A DNA stretch of 64,000 bases, taken from positions 1 through 64,000 of the forward strand of contig NZ_JBGGTQ010000005.1 in NCBI RefSeq assembly GCF_041320705.1, written 5' to 3'. The translations under genes were made by a program, and so were the position numbers. Below, in pieces: positions 1 through 8,583 of the stretch; position 1 is the stretch's first letter; each line of letters opens with the position of its first letter. The notes beneath the pieces were generated by a model. It saw only the letters and a list, made by a program, of their open reading frames with translations, was not told the origin of the DNA and did no database searches. This stretch comes from Kineococcus mangrovi (GTDB taxonomy: Bacteria; Actinomycetota; Actinomycetes; Actinomycetales; Kineococcaceae).

Positions 1-113
1 TGCCCCTTTGGGGTGGGAGGCTCCCTGGAGATGACGGGGTTGATAGGCCGGGTGTGGAAGCAGCGACTAGCGAGTTGTGGAGCTGACCGGTACTAATAGG
101 CCGATCGCTTGTC
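1..113 (+). rRNA. 23S ribosomal RNA, 3' end (partial)
   Basis: The first about 113 bases are the 3' tail of a large-subunit rRNA: the universally conserved GACCGGTACTAATAGGCCGA stretch lies at about 84-104. The 5' part is outside the window. The exact mature end cannot be fixed by eye; it should lie near 110-115. It is followed by a spacer and 5S rRNA in the usual 16S-23S-5S order. Confidence 0.95.
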
Positions 114-255
114 TACTACGCACCAGCCGGCATCACAGTTGTGGTGGCGATGGCGGGTGTGTGCGGCGAGTGCACGAGCATGAACGAACAGATCTACTGA
201 TCGGGTGACTGATCAGACGATGACACCTACTGCTGGTGTTTCGCGTCCATTGTGT

Positions 256-273
256 GGTTCTCGGGAGAGAACC
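256..273 (+). other. hairpin in the 23S-5S spacer
   Basis: In the about 217-base spacer between 23S and 5S, GGTTCTC (256-262) pairs perfectly with GAGAACC (267-273) around a GGGA tetraloop. A stem here is expected as a processing element or RNase landing site in the polycistronic rRNA precursor. I see no tRNA and no coding sequence in the spacer; short reading frames across it are noise. Confidence 0.5.
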
Positions 274-330
274 TGCGCAGTCTCGGTTGCTTCGGTGACG
301 GGGGTTGTGTGTGTCGATCCTGGCCTTCGT

Positions 331-448
331 GGTCCGGTGGTCATAGCGGTGGGGAAACGCCCGGTCTCATTCCGAACCCGGAAGCTAAGCCCGCCAGCGC
401 TGATGGTACTGCTCGGGAGACTGGGTGGGAGAGTAGGACACCGCCGGC
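331..448 (+). rRNA. 5S ribosomal RNA
   Basis: About 118 nt. GGTCCGGTGG at the start pairs with CCGCCGGCC at the end, and the conserved internal segments CGGTGGGGAAACGCCCGGT and CCGAACCCGGAAGCTAAG are present. It follows the 23S tail on the same strand. Confidence 0.95.
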
Positions 449-478
449 CACTCATCTTTGGTGAGTGAGTACGTGGTT

Positions 479-518
479 GAGGGGAGTGGCACCGCCTGCG
501 GGTGGTGCTGCTCCCCTC
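479..518 (+). terminator. hairpin terminator of the rRNA operon
   Basis: GAGGGGAG (479-486) pairs with CTCCCCTC (511-518), and the inner arms GGCACCGCC and GGTGGTGCT continue the stem almost without interruption around a TGCG loop. It lies between the 5S gene and the convergent DUF1015 gene, so it can serve both. There is no clear U tract, which is common in such GC-rich genomes. Confidence 0.8.
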
Positions 519-557
519 ATCTGCGTTCCCCCACCGATCCACAGCAGGCGCCTGCAC

Positions 558-1775
558 TCACCGCAGGCGCAACACGGTCCCGGCGAGCGGTTTGGGTCGG
601 AAGGACGTCGTCTTGCGTCCCATGAGCCGGCTGCCCTGCACGAGTCGCGTGAGCCCGGGCACGGTCGGGTGCGGTAGCAGCACCGCGGCGGCGCCTCCCA
701 CGGCATCGAGCGCGGCATCGAGATCGGCCTGGTAGCGGACGGCCTCGGCGGGGGTTCCCCCGGCACGGACGAGTGCGTCCACCCAGGCGCCCGCCCCGGT
801 GGTGCCGTCCCCGACCCCGGCGCTCTCGACCACGTGCGCACCCGTGGGCAGGACGACGATCGCCTGTTCTGCTCCGAGGGCCTTCTGAGCCCGGTGCAAC
901 GCCGAGGCGGAAGCGTCCGCCAGTGCCCGCCGTCGCTGTGCTCCCTCGAGCACCGCGACGGCGGCGGGCACGGGCAGGACCCGGTGCAGCGCGCGGAGGT
1001 CGACCGGCTCGGTGCTGTCGTCCGCGACGGCGACGAGCAGGTCCGCGGGCCGGCCCTGCGCCCTCGCCGCCGTCACCGCGGCCGCGTACCGGTGGTGACC
1101 GTCCGCGATGAGGAGCCGGTGCGTCCGTGACGCCTCCACCAGGCTGGCCACGACGTCCGGAGCGCGGATCCGCCAGACGTCGACGCCGGCTTCCTGGGAC
1201 CGCGCCACGAGGTCCCCGAGACCCTCGGGCTGCGTCCAGGCGACGGGCCACGGGTCGCTGTCGACGACGAGCACGGGCTCGGAGTCGACCCGCGTCGCCT
1301 CCAGGCGCTGCAGACGAGCGGTGACCGCCAGGTCGAACACCCCCTCGTGGGGCTGGACGCGCGCATCGCCGGGGGTGACGGTCAGCCTCGCGAGGAGGAA
1401 GTGCCGGACGCTGAGGGCGTCCCGTTGTCGCACGACGTAGAGGGAGCTCGGGTCCTGCACGAGCACCCCGCGGTCCAACCAGTCGAGCACGAGGGGAGCG
1501 GTCGAGCCCGTCCCCTGCTCGGGTCGTTCGAGGTGGGTGACGACGTACGGTGAAGAAGCCAGGAACGCGGTGCGCCGGGCCTTGTCGAGCTCCGTGTGCG
1601 GTGGCGCCAGCAAACGCCCCAGCGGTCCGGCGACGTCCGGGTCGTAACGCAACCCGGGGAACGGGCTCAGGAGCGCTCCACCGGTCTGCCGGGCGACGTC
1701 CTCGAGGTGATCGCGTGCGGTGAGGTCCTGCAGCCCACCCGCTGGGGCGCGCGCCCCCGTGCGTGCTGGGTCCAC
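558..1775 (-). CDS. DUF1015 family protein
   Basis: 405 aa, the normal size for DUF1015. The family hallmark is visible near the middle as LLIADGHHRYAAA. Function of the family is not established. The GTG at 1775 is preferred as start: TAGGAT (1788-1783) lies 7 nt before it, making a leaderless transcript, while an ATG at 1784 would fall inside that -10 box. A much longer reading frame upstream overlaps the divergent TPR gene and is not credible. It converges on the rRNA operon, with the terminator at 479-518 between them. Confidence 0.85.
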   Translation of the reverse strand: MDPARTGARAPAGGLQDLTARDHLEDVARQTGGALLSPFPGLRYDPDVAGPLGRLLAPPHTELDKARRTAFLASSPYVVTHLERPEQGTGSTAPLVLDWLDRGVLVQDPSSLYVVRQRDALSVRHFLLARLTVTPGDARVQPHEGVFDLAVTARLQRLEATRVDSEPVLVVDSDPWPVAWTQPEGLGDLVARSQEAGVDVWRIRAPDVVASLVEASRTHRLLIADGHHRYAAAVTAARAQGRPADLLVAVADDSTEPVDLRALHRVLPVPAAVAVLEGAQRRRALADASASALHRAQKALGAEQAIVVLPTGAHVVESAGVGDGTTGAGAWVDALVRAGGTPAEAVRYQADLDAALDAVGGAAAVLLPHPTVPGLTRLVQGSRLMGRKTTSFRPKPLAGTVLRLR

Positions 1776-1782
1776 CCGTCGC

Positions 1783-1792
1783 ATCCTACGGT
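1783..1792. promoter_or_regulatory. overlapping divergent -10 boxes for the DUF1015 and TPR genes
   Basis: The ten bases ATCCTACGGT hold a minus-strand TAGGAT (1788-1783), 7 nt before the DUF1015 GTG, and a plus-strand TACGGT (1787-1792), about 60 nt before the TPR gene. The two boxes share the central TA. No convincing -35 boxes are visible. Confidence 0.5.
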
Positions 1793-1853
1793 CGGGAGGA
1801 CCGGCGGCCCGACCGCCTGTCGCCCCCCGACCCCGACCCCGCGAGGAGGCACC

Positions 1854-2270
1854 GTGCCCGGCCCGGAAGAGCCCGGCCGACCATCCGGAGGACCCTACGA
1901 GTGGCTCCAGCGCGGTCTGTCGCTGCTCGCCGCTGGGGAGGCGGCCGCGGCGGCCACGCTCCTGGCGCGAGCCCACGCCGAGGAACCGGCGTCCACCGTC
2001 GTGCTGGAGGCCCTCGCCCGGGCCCGGTACGACTCGGGCGACATCCCGGGAGCGGCGGAGTCCTTCCGGGAGCTCGCGGGCGCTCGTCCGGCCGACGACT
2101 ACGCTCACTTCGGTCTGGGGCTCAGCCTCAGCCGCCTCGGACGGTTCGGGCTGGCGGCCGAGCACCTGGCCATGGCCCACGCCATGCGCCCGGACCGGCC
2201 GGAGTACGCCGACCGCCTGCGACAGGTCCGCGCCACCATCCGGGCGCGGCAGAGCCCGGAGACCTCGTGA
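1854..2270 (+). CDS. tetratricopeptide-repeat protein
   Basis: 138 aa, mostly helical, with tandem TPR-like units between about residues 12 and 115 (alternating small and aromatic residues, for example around YDSGDIPGAAESFRELAG). It presumably acts as a protein-protein scaffold; the partner is unknown. GTG at 1854 is chosen because GAGGAGG lies 5 nt upstream. It heads the conserved actinobacterial run TPR-HAD-tlyA-nadK-recN, as Rv1691 does in M. tuberculosis. Its stop overlaps the next start in GTGA, so translation is probably coupled. Confidence 0.8.
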   Translation: MPGPEEPGRPSGGPYEWLQRGLSLLAAGEAAAAATLLARAHAEEPASTVVLEALARARYDSGDIPGAAESFRELAGARPADDYAHFGLGLSLSRLGRFGLAAEHLAMAHAMRPDRPEYADRLRQVRATIRARQSPETS

Positions 2271-3337
2271 CCGCCCCCCAGACCGCCCACCTCCACGCGA
2301 GCACGGGAACGCTGCTGGAGGACCACGACGTCCTCCTGCTCGACCTCGACGGCGTCGTCTACGTGGGGCCCGACGCGGTGCCGCACGCCCCGGAGGCCCT
2401 GCGGGGGGCCGTCGACGCCGGGCACCGCCTCGGTTTCATCACGAACAACGCCTCCCGCCCGCCTGCGACGGTGGCGGCGCACCTGCGCGACCTCGGCGTC
2501 CCCGCGGCCGACGAGGACGTCGTGAACTCGGCCCAGGCCGCCGCGGACCACCTCGCGCGCGAGCTGCCGGCGGGGTCACCCGTCCTCCTCGTCGGCACCA
2601 CCGGGCTGCGCGAGGCGCTGACCGGAGCGGGGCTGCGTCCGACGGAGGACCGCCACGAGGCGGTCGCCGTCGTCCAGGGGTTCTCCCCCGACCTCGGCTG
2701 GCAGCAGCTCGCCGAGGCCACGCACGCCGTGCGTTCCGGCGTGCCGTGGGTGGCCACGAACCTCGACGCCACCGTGCCCACACCGGGCGGCCCGGCGCCC
2801 GGGAACGGTCTGCTCGTCGATCTCGTCGCGCGTGCCGCGGGCCGCGGGCCCGACGTCGTGTGCGGCAAGCCGGAACGTGCTCTCTTCGACGCCGCCGTCG
2901 CGCGCCTGGGGGCCCGCCGGGCGCTCGTCGTGGGTGACCGCCTCGACACCGACCTGCAGGGGGCCCGCACCGCCGGGCTCGACGGCCTGCTCGTCCTGAC
3001 CGGGGTGACCGGCGTGCGGGAGCTGCTGGCCGCTGCGGCGCACGAGCGGCCGACGCACGTCGGACGCGACCTGCGGTCGCTCGGTGACGTCCACCCGGCG
3101 GTGGAGGTGACCGTCCAGGGGGGCACCGCAGGTGAGGAGGTGGTGGCCACGTGCCGCGACGCCGTCGTGCGCGTCCAGGACGGCCGGCTCGGCACCGGGG
3201 CGTGCGGCGCGGGACCCGACGGCCTGGACGTGCTGCGGGCGGCGGCCTCGGCGGTCTGGGCCGCCGCCGACGCGGGTGCTGCGCTGACCGGGGACGCGCT
3301 GGCCGACGCGGTCACCTCGCTCACCGCCGCCGGCTGA
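2267..3337 (+). CDS. HAD-superfamily phosphatase, NagD/PGP type
   Basis: 356 aa. Motif I DLDGVVY carries the nucleophile pair D26 and D28; motif II is the ITNNAS segment; the K of CGKPE and the motif IV GDRLDTDLQG complete the active site. The C2-type cap in the middle places it with NagD, 4-nitrophenylphosphatase and phosphoglycolate phosphatase enzymes. The last about 80 residues after the HAD fold form an Ala/Gly-rich extension. The substrate cannot be told from sequence. Start GTG overlaps the TPR stop; a longer upstream frame is out of context. Confidence 0.85.
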   Translation: MTAPQTAHLHASTGTLLEDHDVLLLDLDGVVYVGPDAVPHAPEALRGAVDAGHRLGFITNNASRPPATVAAHLRDLGVPAADEDVVNSAQAAADHLARELPAGSPVLLVGTTGLREALTGAGLRPTEDRHEAVAVVQGFSPDLGWQQLAEATHAVRSGVPWVATNLDATVPTPGGPAPGNGLLVDLVARAAGRGPDVVCGKPERALFDAAVARLGARRALVVGDRLDTDLQGARTAGLDGLLVLTGVTGVRELLAAAAHERPTHVGRDLRSLGDVHPAVEVTVQGGTAGEEVVATCRDAVVRVQDGRLGTGACGAGPDGLDVLRAAASAVWAAADAGAALTGDALADAVTSLTAAG

Positions 3338-3430
3338 GGACCCACCCGCTGGCGAGGCGGGCACCGGCCGGACCGGGGACCGGACGCGGGTGGTGTGGAC
3401 GGCCTGCCGGGCGATGTCGGGGACGGCTTG

Positions 3431-3436
3431 TACCGT
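3431..3436 (+). promoter_or_regulatory. TACCGT -10 box, leaderless start at 3444
   Basis: TACCGT ends 7 nt before GTG 3444, the spacing seen at many leaderless genes in this window. Confidence 0.45.
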
Positions 3437-3443
3437 GACGCCC

Positions 3444-3665
3444 GTGACTGAACCCGTGGGCCAGAGGAGTCCCGTGCCCACCCCTCCCCGCGTCCCCGGC
3501 GCGGTCCGGTCCGAGGGTGGCACCGCCCCGGAGCACGACCGCGCGCTGCAGGACGTCCTCACCCGTCTCGACGGGTTGGACGGCCTGGCCGTCCACGACC
3601 ACGTCGAGGTCTACGCCGCCGTCGACCGCGCCCTGCGGGAACGACTGGCCGGCGCGGAGGCCTGA
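3444..3665 (+). CDS. small conserved hypothetical protein before tlyA
   Basis: 73 aa. The last 40 residues are acidic and amphipathic (LQDVLTRLDGLDGLAVHDH, ending VDRALRERLAG) and look like a two-helix unit; the first 25 are disordered. Small genes occur at the same place before tlyA in other actinobacteria (Rv1693-like position). Two starts are possible: GTG 3444 behind the TACCGT box (leaderless), or GTG 3474 (63 aa) behind AGAGGAG. It ends 1 nt before the tlyA start, so it is co-transcribed. No function can be assigned. Confidence 0.65.
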   Translation: MTEPVGQRSPVPTPPRVPGAVRSEGGTAPEHDRALQDVLTRLDGLDGLAVHDHVEVYAAVDRALRERLAGAEA

Positions 3666-3666
3666 C

Positions 3667-4479
3667 GTGGCCGTCCGCAGGCTCCGGCTCGACGCCGAGC
3701 TGGTCCGACGAGGGCTGGCCCGGTCCCGCGAGCACGCCGGGGAACTGGTGGGCGCCGGCCGCGTGCGCGTCGGCGGGGCCAAGGCGGCGAAGCCGGCCAC
3801 CCAGGTCGACCTCGCGGCCGCCATCGTCGTCGAGGACGTCGGCGAGGCGGACGAGTACGTCTCGCGCGGGGCGCACAAGCTCGTCGGAGCGCTCGACGCG
3901 TTCGGCGTCGACGTCGCGGGCCGTCGCTGCCTGGACGCCGGTGCCAGCACGGGAGGCTTCACCGACGTCCTCCTGCGCCGCGGCGCGGGGCACGTCGTCG
4001 CCGTCGACGTCGGCTACGGGCAGATCGCCTGGTCGCTGCGCACGGACGACCGGGTGACCGTCCTCGAGCGGACGAACGTCCGGACGCTGGCCCCGCAGGT
4101 CGTGGCCCCGGCGCCGTCGCTGGTGGTCGCCGACCTCTCCTTCATCTCCCTCACGCTCGTCCTGCCGGCGCTGACCGGGTGCGCGGCACCCGACGCGGAG
4201 CACGTCCTCATGGTCAAACCCCAGTTCGAGGTCGGGCGCGAGGCGCTGGGTGCGGGCGGTGTCGTCCGCGACGCCGCGCTGCGCGCCGACGCCGTCCGCC
4301 AGGTCGCCGCGGCCGCCCTCGACGGGGGGCTCGGCGTGCGAGGGGTCACGGCCAGCCCGCTGCCCGGCCCCAGCGGCAACGTCGAGTACTTCCTGCACCT
4401 CGCTGCGGGAGCACCCCCGCTGCAGGAGGAGCTGCTGACCGCGGCCATCGCCGAGGGTCCGCAGGCGGGGCTGGCGTGA
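3667..4479 (+). CDS. tlyA: TlyA, 16S/23S rRNA 2'-O-methyltransferase
   Basis: 270 aa. An N-terminal S4 RNA-binding domain (about residues 5-62) is followed by a FtsJ-like Rossmann methyltransferase with the SAM motif LDAGASTGGF (89-98). The catalytic tetrad of the family is present as K71, D156 (ADLSF), K184 (VKPQFE) and E240 (GNVEYF), shifted by two from the M. tuberculosis numbers. The known role is 2'-O-methylation of cytidines in both rRNAs, which confers capreomycin sensitivity. Start GTG 3667 directly follows the previous stop; the end overlaps nadK by GTGA. Confidence 0.95.
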   Translation: MAVRRLRLDAELVRRGLARSREHAGELVGAGRVRVGGAKAAKPATQVDLAAAIVVEDVGEADEYVSRGAHKLVGALDAFGVDVAGRRCLDAGASTGGFTDVLLRRGAGHVVAVDVGYGQIAWSLRTDDRVTVLERTNVRTLAPQVVAPAPSLVVADLSFISLTLVLPALTGCAAPDAEHVLMVKPQFEVGREALGAGGVVRDAALRADAVRQVAAAALDGGLGVRGVTASPLPGPSGNVEYFLHLAAGAPPLQEELLTAAIAEGPQAGLA

Positions 4480-5444
4480 GCGCCGACCAGGCGGCCGCGG
4501 ACGTGCCCGCGGCCGCGCGCAGCGTCCTCGTCCTGGCGCACACCGGCCGGCCCGAAGCCGTGAGCGCCCTGACGGAGGTCGTCCACCGCTTCGAAGAGGC
4601 CGGCATCCGGACCGTCATGACCCCGGACGAGGCCTCGGCGCTCACGCGGGCCGACAGGGACCTCGTCGTGCAGTGCGAGCTCGAGGGTGCGGTCGACACG
4701 GCTGAGCTCGTCATCGTGCTCGGCGGCGACGGGACGATCCTGCGGGCGGCGGAGATCGTCCGGGGCAGCGACACCCCGCTGCTCGGTGTGAACCTGGGGC
4801 ACGTCGGCTTCCTCGCCGAGGCCGAGCGCGAGGAGGTCGTCGGGACGGTCGCCCGCGTGGCGGCCGGCGACTACCGGGTCGAGGAGCGCATGACGCTGGA
4901 CGTGCGGGTCGTGCACGACGGCACCGTCCTCGCGTCGTCCTGGGCCGTCAACGAGGTGTCGGTCGAGAAGGCGAACCGCGAGCGCATGCTCGAACTCGTC
5001 GTCGACGTCGACGGGCGGCCCCTGAGCAGTTTCGGCGGGGACGGCGTCATCGCCGCCACCCCGACCGGCTCGACCGCCTACGCCTTCTCCGCCGGCGGGC
5101 CGGTGGTCTGGCCCGAGGTCGAGGCGCTGCTCGTCGTGCCGATCAGCGCCCACGCGCTCTTCGCCCGCCCCCTGGTCATCGCCCCCACGTCGGTCGTCGG
5201 CGTCGAGGTGCTGCCCGGGGTGGGCGACGGGGGCGTGCTGTGGTGCGACGGCCGCCGCACGTTCACCGCTCCCGCGGGGGCTCGCGTCGAGGTCCGGCGC
5301 TCGGAGCAGACCATCCGGCTGGCGCGGTTGAGCACCGGCATCTTCACCGACCGGCTCGTGGCCAAGTTCGGCCTGCCGGTCACGGGGTGGCGGGGCCCGC
5401 GGGAACCGCAGGGTCCGCGCGGGTCCGGGGGAGGGCGGCCGTGA
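4476..5444 (+). CDS. nadK: NAD kinase
   Basis: 322 aa. The GGDG motif is at residues 83-86 (VLGGDGTILRAAE), and the conserved NE/D and TPTGSTAYAFSAGGP segments of the ATP-NAD kinase family follow. It phosphorylates NAD to NADP in the cytosol. GTG 4476 overlaps the tlyA stop, and its own stop overlaps recN, so the tlyA-nadK-recN trio is translationally coupled as in other actinobacteria. A short Gly/Pro/Arg-rich tail follows the fold. Confidence 0.95.
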   Translation: MSADQAAADVPAAARSVLVLAHTGRPEAVSALTEVVHRFEEAGIRTVMTPDEASALTRADRDLVVQCELEGAVDTAELVIVLGGDGTILRAAEIVRGSDTPLLGVNLGHVGFLAEAEREEVVGTVARVAAGDYRVEERMTLDVRVVHDGTVLASSWAVNEVSVEKANRERMLELVVDVDGRPLSSFGGDGVIAATPTGSTAYAFSAGGPVVWPEVEALLVVPISAHALFARPLVIAPTSVVGVEVLPGVGDGGVLWCDGRRTFTAPAGARVEVRRSEQTIRLARLSTGIFTDRLVAKFGLPVTGWRGPREPQGPRGSGGGRP

Positions 5445-7276
5445 TCGAGGAGATGCGCATCCGCTCGCTCGGGGTCATCCGGGACGCGCGGTTGCCGCTG
5501 GGGCCCGGGCTCACCGTCATCACCGGTGAGACCGGTGCCGGCAAGACGATGGTGGTGACCGGCCTCGGCCTCCTCATGGGGGAGCGCGCCGACGCCGGGG
5601 CGGTCCGTGCCGGCGAGGAGTCCGCCGTCGTCGAAGGCCGCCTGCAGGTGGCCGAGGGCGGGCCGGTCGCGGCGCGCACCCGGGAGGCCGGCGGCGAGGT
5701 CGACCAGGGCGAGCTGCTGCTCGCGCGCACCCTGTCCACGGCCGGGCGCAGCCGGGCGCACGTCGGTGGCCGCAGCGCGCCCGTGGGGGTGCTGGCCGAG
5801 ATCTCCGAGCACCTCATCGCCGTGCACGGGCAGACCGACCAGCTCCGGCTGCGGTCCGGCGTGCAGCAGCTGCGGGTGCTCGACGCCTTCGCCGGTCCGG
5901 TCGTCGCCGCCGATCTCGCCACCTACCAGCGCGTGCACGACCGGTGGCGGGCCGTCAGTGCCGAGCACGACCACGTGGCCGGCCACTCCGCCGAACGTGC
6001 CCGCGAGGCCGAGCTCCTGCGGTTGGGCCTGGACGAGGTCGAACGGGTGGACCCGCAGCCGGAGGAGGACACCGCGCTGCGCGAGGAGTCCGAGCGCCTG
6101 GCCCACGTGGAGGTGCTGCGCGCGGCAGCGGCGGCGGCTCACGAGGCGATCACCGGCCAGGGGGCGGGCGAGGTCGGTGTGGGTGAGGGCGGCGCGGACA
6201 CCCGCGTCGACGCGGCCCGCCGTGCTCTCGAGCAGGCGGGTGAGCACGACGCCACCCTGGCGGACCTGGCCGCGCGGGCCGCGGAGGTCTCCTACCTGCT
6301 CGCCGACCTCGGCACCGACGTCGCGGCGTACGGGGGGTCGTTGGAGGCCGACCCGGTGCGGCTGCAGGTGGTCCAGGAGCGGCGCGCGCAGCTCGTCGCG
6401 CTGGTGCGCCGGCACGCCGACGATCCCGGGGCCGGTGTGGCGGGCGTGCTCGCCTGGGCCCGGAGGGCCTCGGAGCGGTTGCTCGACCTCGACGACGACG
6501 GCCGGCTGCAGGCCCTGGCCGGGGAGCGCGACGGGCTGGAGGACGAGCTGCGCCGGCTCGCGGCGCGCCTGAGCGCCGCCCGTCGCGCCGCGGCCGCCGA
6601 CCTGCAGGAGCGCGTCGCGACCGAGCTGGCCGCCCTGGCGATGCCCAGCGCCCGGCTCGAGGTGGCCGTCCACACCGGCCACGAGCTGGGCCCCCGGGGG
6701 TGCGACGGCGTCGAGCTCCTCCTCGCCGCCCACTCCGGTGCCGCGCCGCGCCCGTTGGCGCGCGGGGCCTCCGGCGGCGAGCTCTCCCGCGTCATGCTGG
6801 CCCTGGAGGTGGTGCTCGCCGGGGCGGACCCGGTGCCCACGATGGTCTTCGACGAGGTGGACGCCGGTGTCGGGGGCCGCGCGGCCGTGGAGATCGGCCG
6901 CCGCCTGGCCCGGCTGGCGCGCACCACCCAGGTCGTCGTCGTGACGCACCTCGCCCAGGTGGCCGCCTTCGCCGACACCCACCTGACGGTCGTCAAGACC
7001 GACGACGGCAGCGTGACCGAGTCCGGGGTCGTCCGCCTCGACGACGACGGCCGGGTGGGGGAGCTGGCCCGGATGCTGTCCGGCCGCGGGTCCGGGACGG
7101 AGCGCGCGCACGCCGAGGAGCTCCTGCGGTCGAGCCGTGAGGAGGTCGTGGCCGAGCCGTCGACGACTCGTGGTGGGCGTGCCCGTCCGGCGCGTGCGGC
7201 GCGGGGCAGTGCCGCTCGCGTGGGACGATCGACGTCCGCCCCGGGCTCCGGCGGGGCACGACGAGCGCGGAGCTGA
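5441..7276 (+). CDS. recN: DNA repair protein RecN
   Basis: 611 aa SMC-like ATPase of double-strand-break repair. Walker A GETGAGKT is at 29-36. The long middle part (about 150-370) is the coiled-coil arm pair. The ABC signature GASGGELSRVMLAL, Walker B TMVFDEVDAG and the H-loop VTHLAQVAAF follow near the C terminus. The last about 50 residues are a basic, Ser/Gly/Arg-rich tail beyond the usual end. Start GTG overlaps nadK. Confidence 0.95.
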   Translation: MIEEMRIRSLGVIRDARLPLGPGLTVITGETGAGKTMVVTGLGLLMGERADAGAVRAGEESAVVEGRLQVAEGGPVAARTREAGGEVDQGELLLARTLSTAGRSRAHVGGRSAPVGVLAEISEHLIAVHGQTDQLRLRSGVQQLRVLDAFAGPVVAADLATYQRVHDRWRAVSAEHDHVAGHSAERAREAELLRLGLDEVERVDPQPEEDTALREESERLAHVEVLRAAAAAAHEAITGQGAGEVGVGEGGADTRVDAARRALEQAGEHDATLADLAARAAEVSYLLADLGTDVAAYGGSLEADPVRLQVVQERRAQLVALVRRHADDPGAGVAGVLAWARRASERLLDLDDDGRLQALAGERDGLEDELRRLAARLSAARRAAAADLQERVATELAALAMPSARLEVAVHTGHELGPRGCDGVELLLAAHSGAAPRPLARGASGGELSRVMLALEVVLAGADPVPTMVFDEVDAGVGGRAAVEIGRRLARLARTTQVVVVTHLAQVAAFADTHLTVVKTDDGSVTESGVVRLDDDGRVGELARMLSGRGSGTERAHAEELLRSSREEVVAEPSTTRGGRARPARAARGSAARVGRSTSAPGSGGARRARS

Positions 7277-7319
7277 CGGGCAGGGAGCTGACCGGCAGGA
7301 AGCTGAGGGGAACGGGCGA

Positions 7320-8537
7320 GTGGTGAAGCGTCGACGCGACCGAGGCGTCAGCGCGCCCGGGTCCACCGGCGGCCCGCTCGGCACCGACGTCGTCCGCGGG
7401 ACGGTGCGCGTCGACCGGCGCACCAAGCGCCTGACGAAGCGGCTCAAACCGGGTGACATCGCCGTCATCGACCACCTCGACCTCGACCGCGTGTCGGCGG
7501 AGGCGCTCGTGGCGTGCGCGCCCGCCGCCGTCGTCAACGCCTCCCGCAGCACCTCGGGCCGCTACCCGAACCTCGGTCCGGGCATCCTCGTCGACGCCGG
7601 CATCCCCGTCCTGGACGACGTCGGCACCGAGCTGATGACGGAGCTGACCGAGGGGACGGCGGCAGCGCTGGTCGGGGACCGCCTGCAGGTCGGCGGCGCC
7701 GACGTCGCCACCGGGCGGCGGCTCAGCGCGGACGCCGTGGCGGCGGACATGGAGGTCGCCCGCGCCGGGCTGTCCCTGCAGCTGGAGGCGTTCGCGGCCA
7801 ACACCATGGAGTACCTGCGGCGCGAGCGGGAGCTGCTGCTCGACGGCGTCGGCGTCCCCGACATCCGCACCGACCTCGACGGCCGGCACGTCCTCATCGT
7901 GGTGCGCGGGTACCACTACAAGGAGGACCTCGTCACGCTGCGTCCGTACGTGCGCGAGTACAAGCCCGTGCTCATCGGTGTCGACGGCGGGGCGGACGCG
8001 ATCCTCGAGGCGGGCTGGAAGCCGGACCTCATCGTCGGGGACATGGACTCGGTCTCGGACTCGGCCCTGCGCAGCGGGGCCGAGATCGTCGTGCACGCCT
8101 ACCGCGACGGTCGCGCCCCCGGGCTCGAACGGGTCCGTTCCCTCGGCATCGACGCGGTCGTCTTCCCCGCGACCGGCACGAGCGAGGACGTCGCGATGCT
8201 CCTGGCCGACGACAAGGGCGCCACGCTCATCGCGGCCGTCGGCACCCACGTCACCCTCGTGGAGTTCCTCGACAAGGGCCGGGCCGGCATGGCCAGCACC
8301 TTCCTGACCCGCCTGCGGGTCGGGGGCAAGCTCGTCGACGCCAAGGGCGTCTCCCGGCTGTACCGCTCGCGCGTGTCCGACGTGCAGGTCCTCGTCCTGG
8401 TCCTCGCGGGGGTCCTCGCCCTCGTCGCCGCGCTGCTCGTCACCCCCACCGGCCAGGCGATCCTCGCCGTCACCGGGGCACGGATCGAGGACGCGTGGGC
8501 GGCCGTCGTGGGCCTCCTGCCCGGCGACGGGCCGTGA
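7320..8537 (+). CDS. steA: SteA-like cytokinetic-ring protein
   Basis: 405 aa. The N-terminal and central parts resemble the thiamin pyrophosphokinase-like fold (DLIVGDMDSVSD, IGVDGGADAI), and a single membrane helix lies near the C terminus (about 352-375). In Corynebacterium glutamicum SteA with SteB works at the division septum; the homologue Rv1697 has the same neighbours, recN and mctB. GAGGGG lies about 9 nt before GTG 7320; GTG 7323 is an equal alternative. The next gene fills the SteB-like position. Confidence 0.85.
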   Translation: MVKRRRDRGVSAPGSTGGPLGTDVVRGTVRVDRRTKRLTKRLKPGDIAVIDHLDLDRVSAEALVACAPAAVVNASRSTSGRYPNLGPGILVDAGIPVLDDVGTELMTELTEGTAAALVGDRLQVGGADVATGRRLSADAVAADMEVARAGLSLQLEAFAANTMEYLRRERELLLDGVGVPDIRTDLDGRHVLIVVRGYHYKEDLVTLRPYVREYKPVLIGVDGGADAILEAGWKPDLIVGDMDSVSDSALRSGAEIVVHAYRDGRAPGLERVRSLGIDAVVFPATGTSEDVAMLLADDKGATLIAAVGTHVTLVEFLDKGRAGMASTFLTRLRVGGKLVDAKGVSRLYRSRVSDVQVLVLVLAGVLALVAALLVTPTGQAILAVTGARIEDAWAAVVGLLPGDGP

Positions 8538-8583
8538 CCGGCGCGACCGCCCCCGCCCGCACCAGCGAACGACAGGATGAGCA

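Noticed and set aside
205-468. Short open frames across the 23S-5S spacer and 5S gene
   Set aside because: They overlap structural RNA and show no ribosome-binding site or family resemblance.
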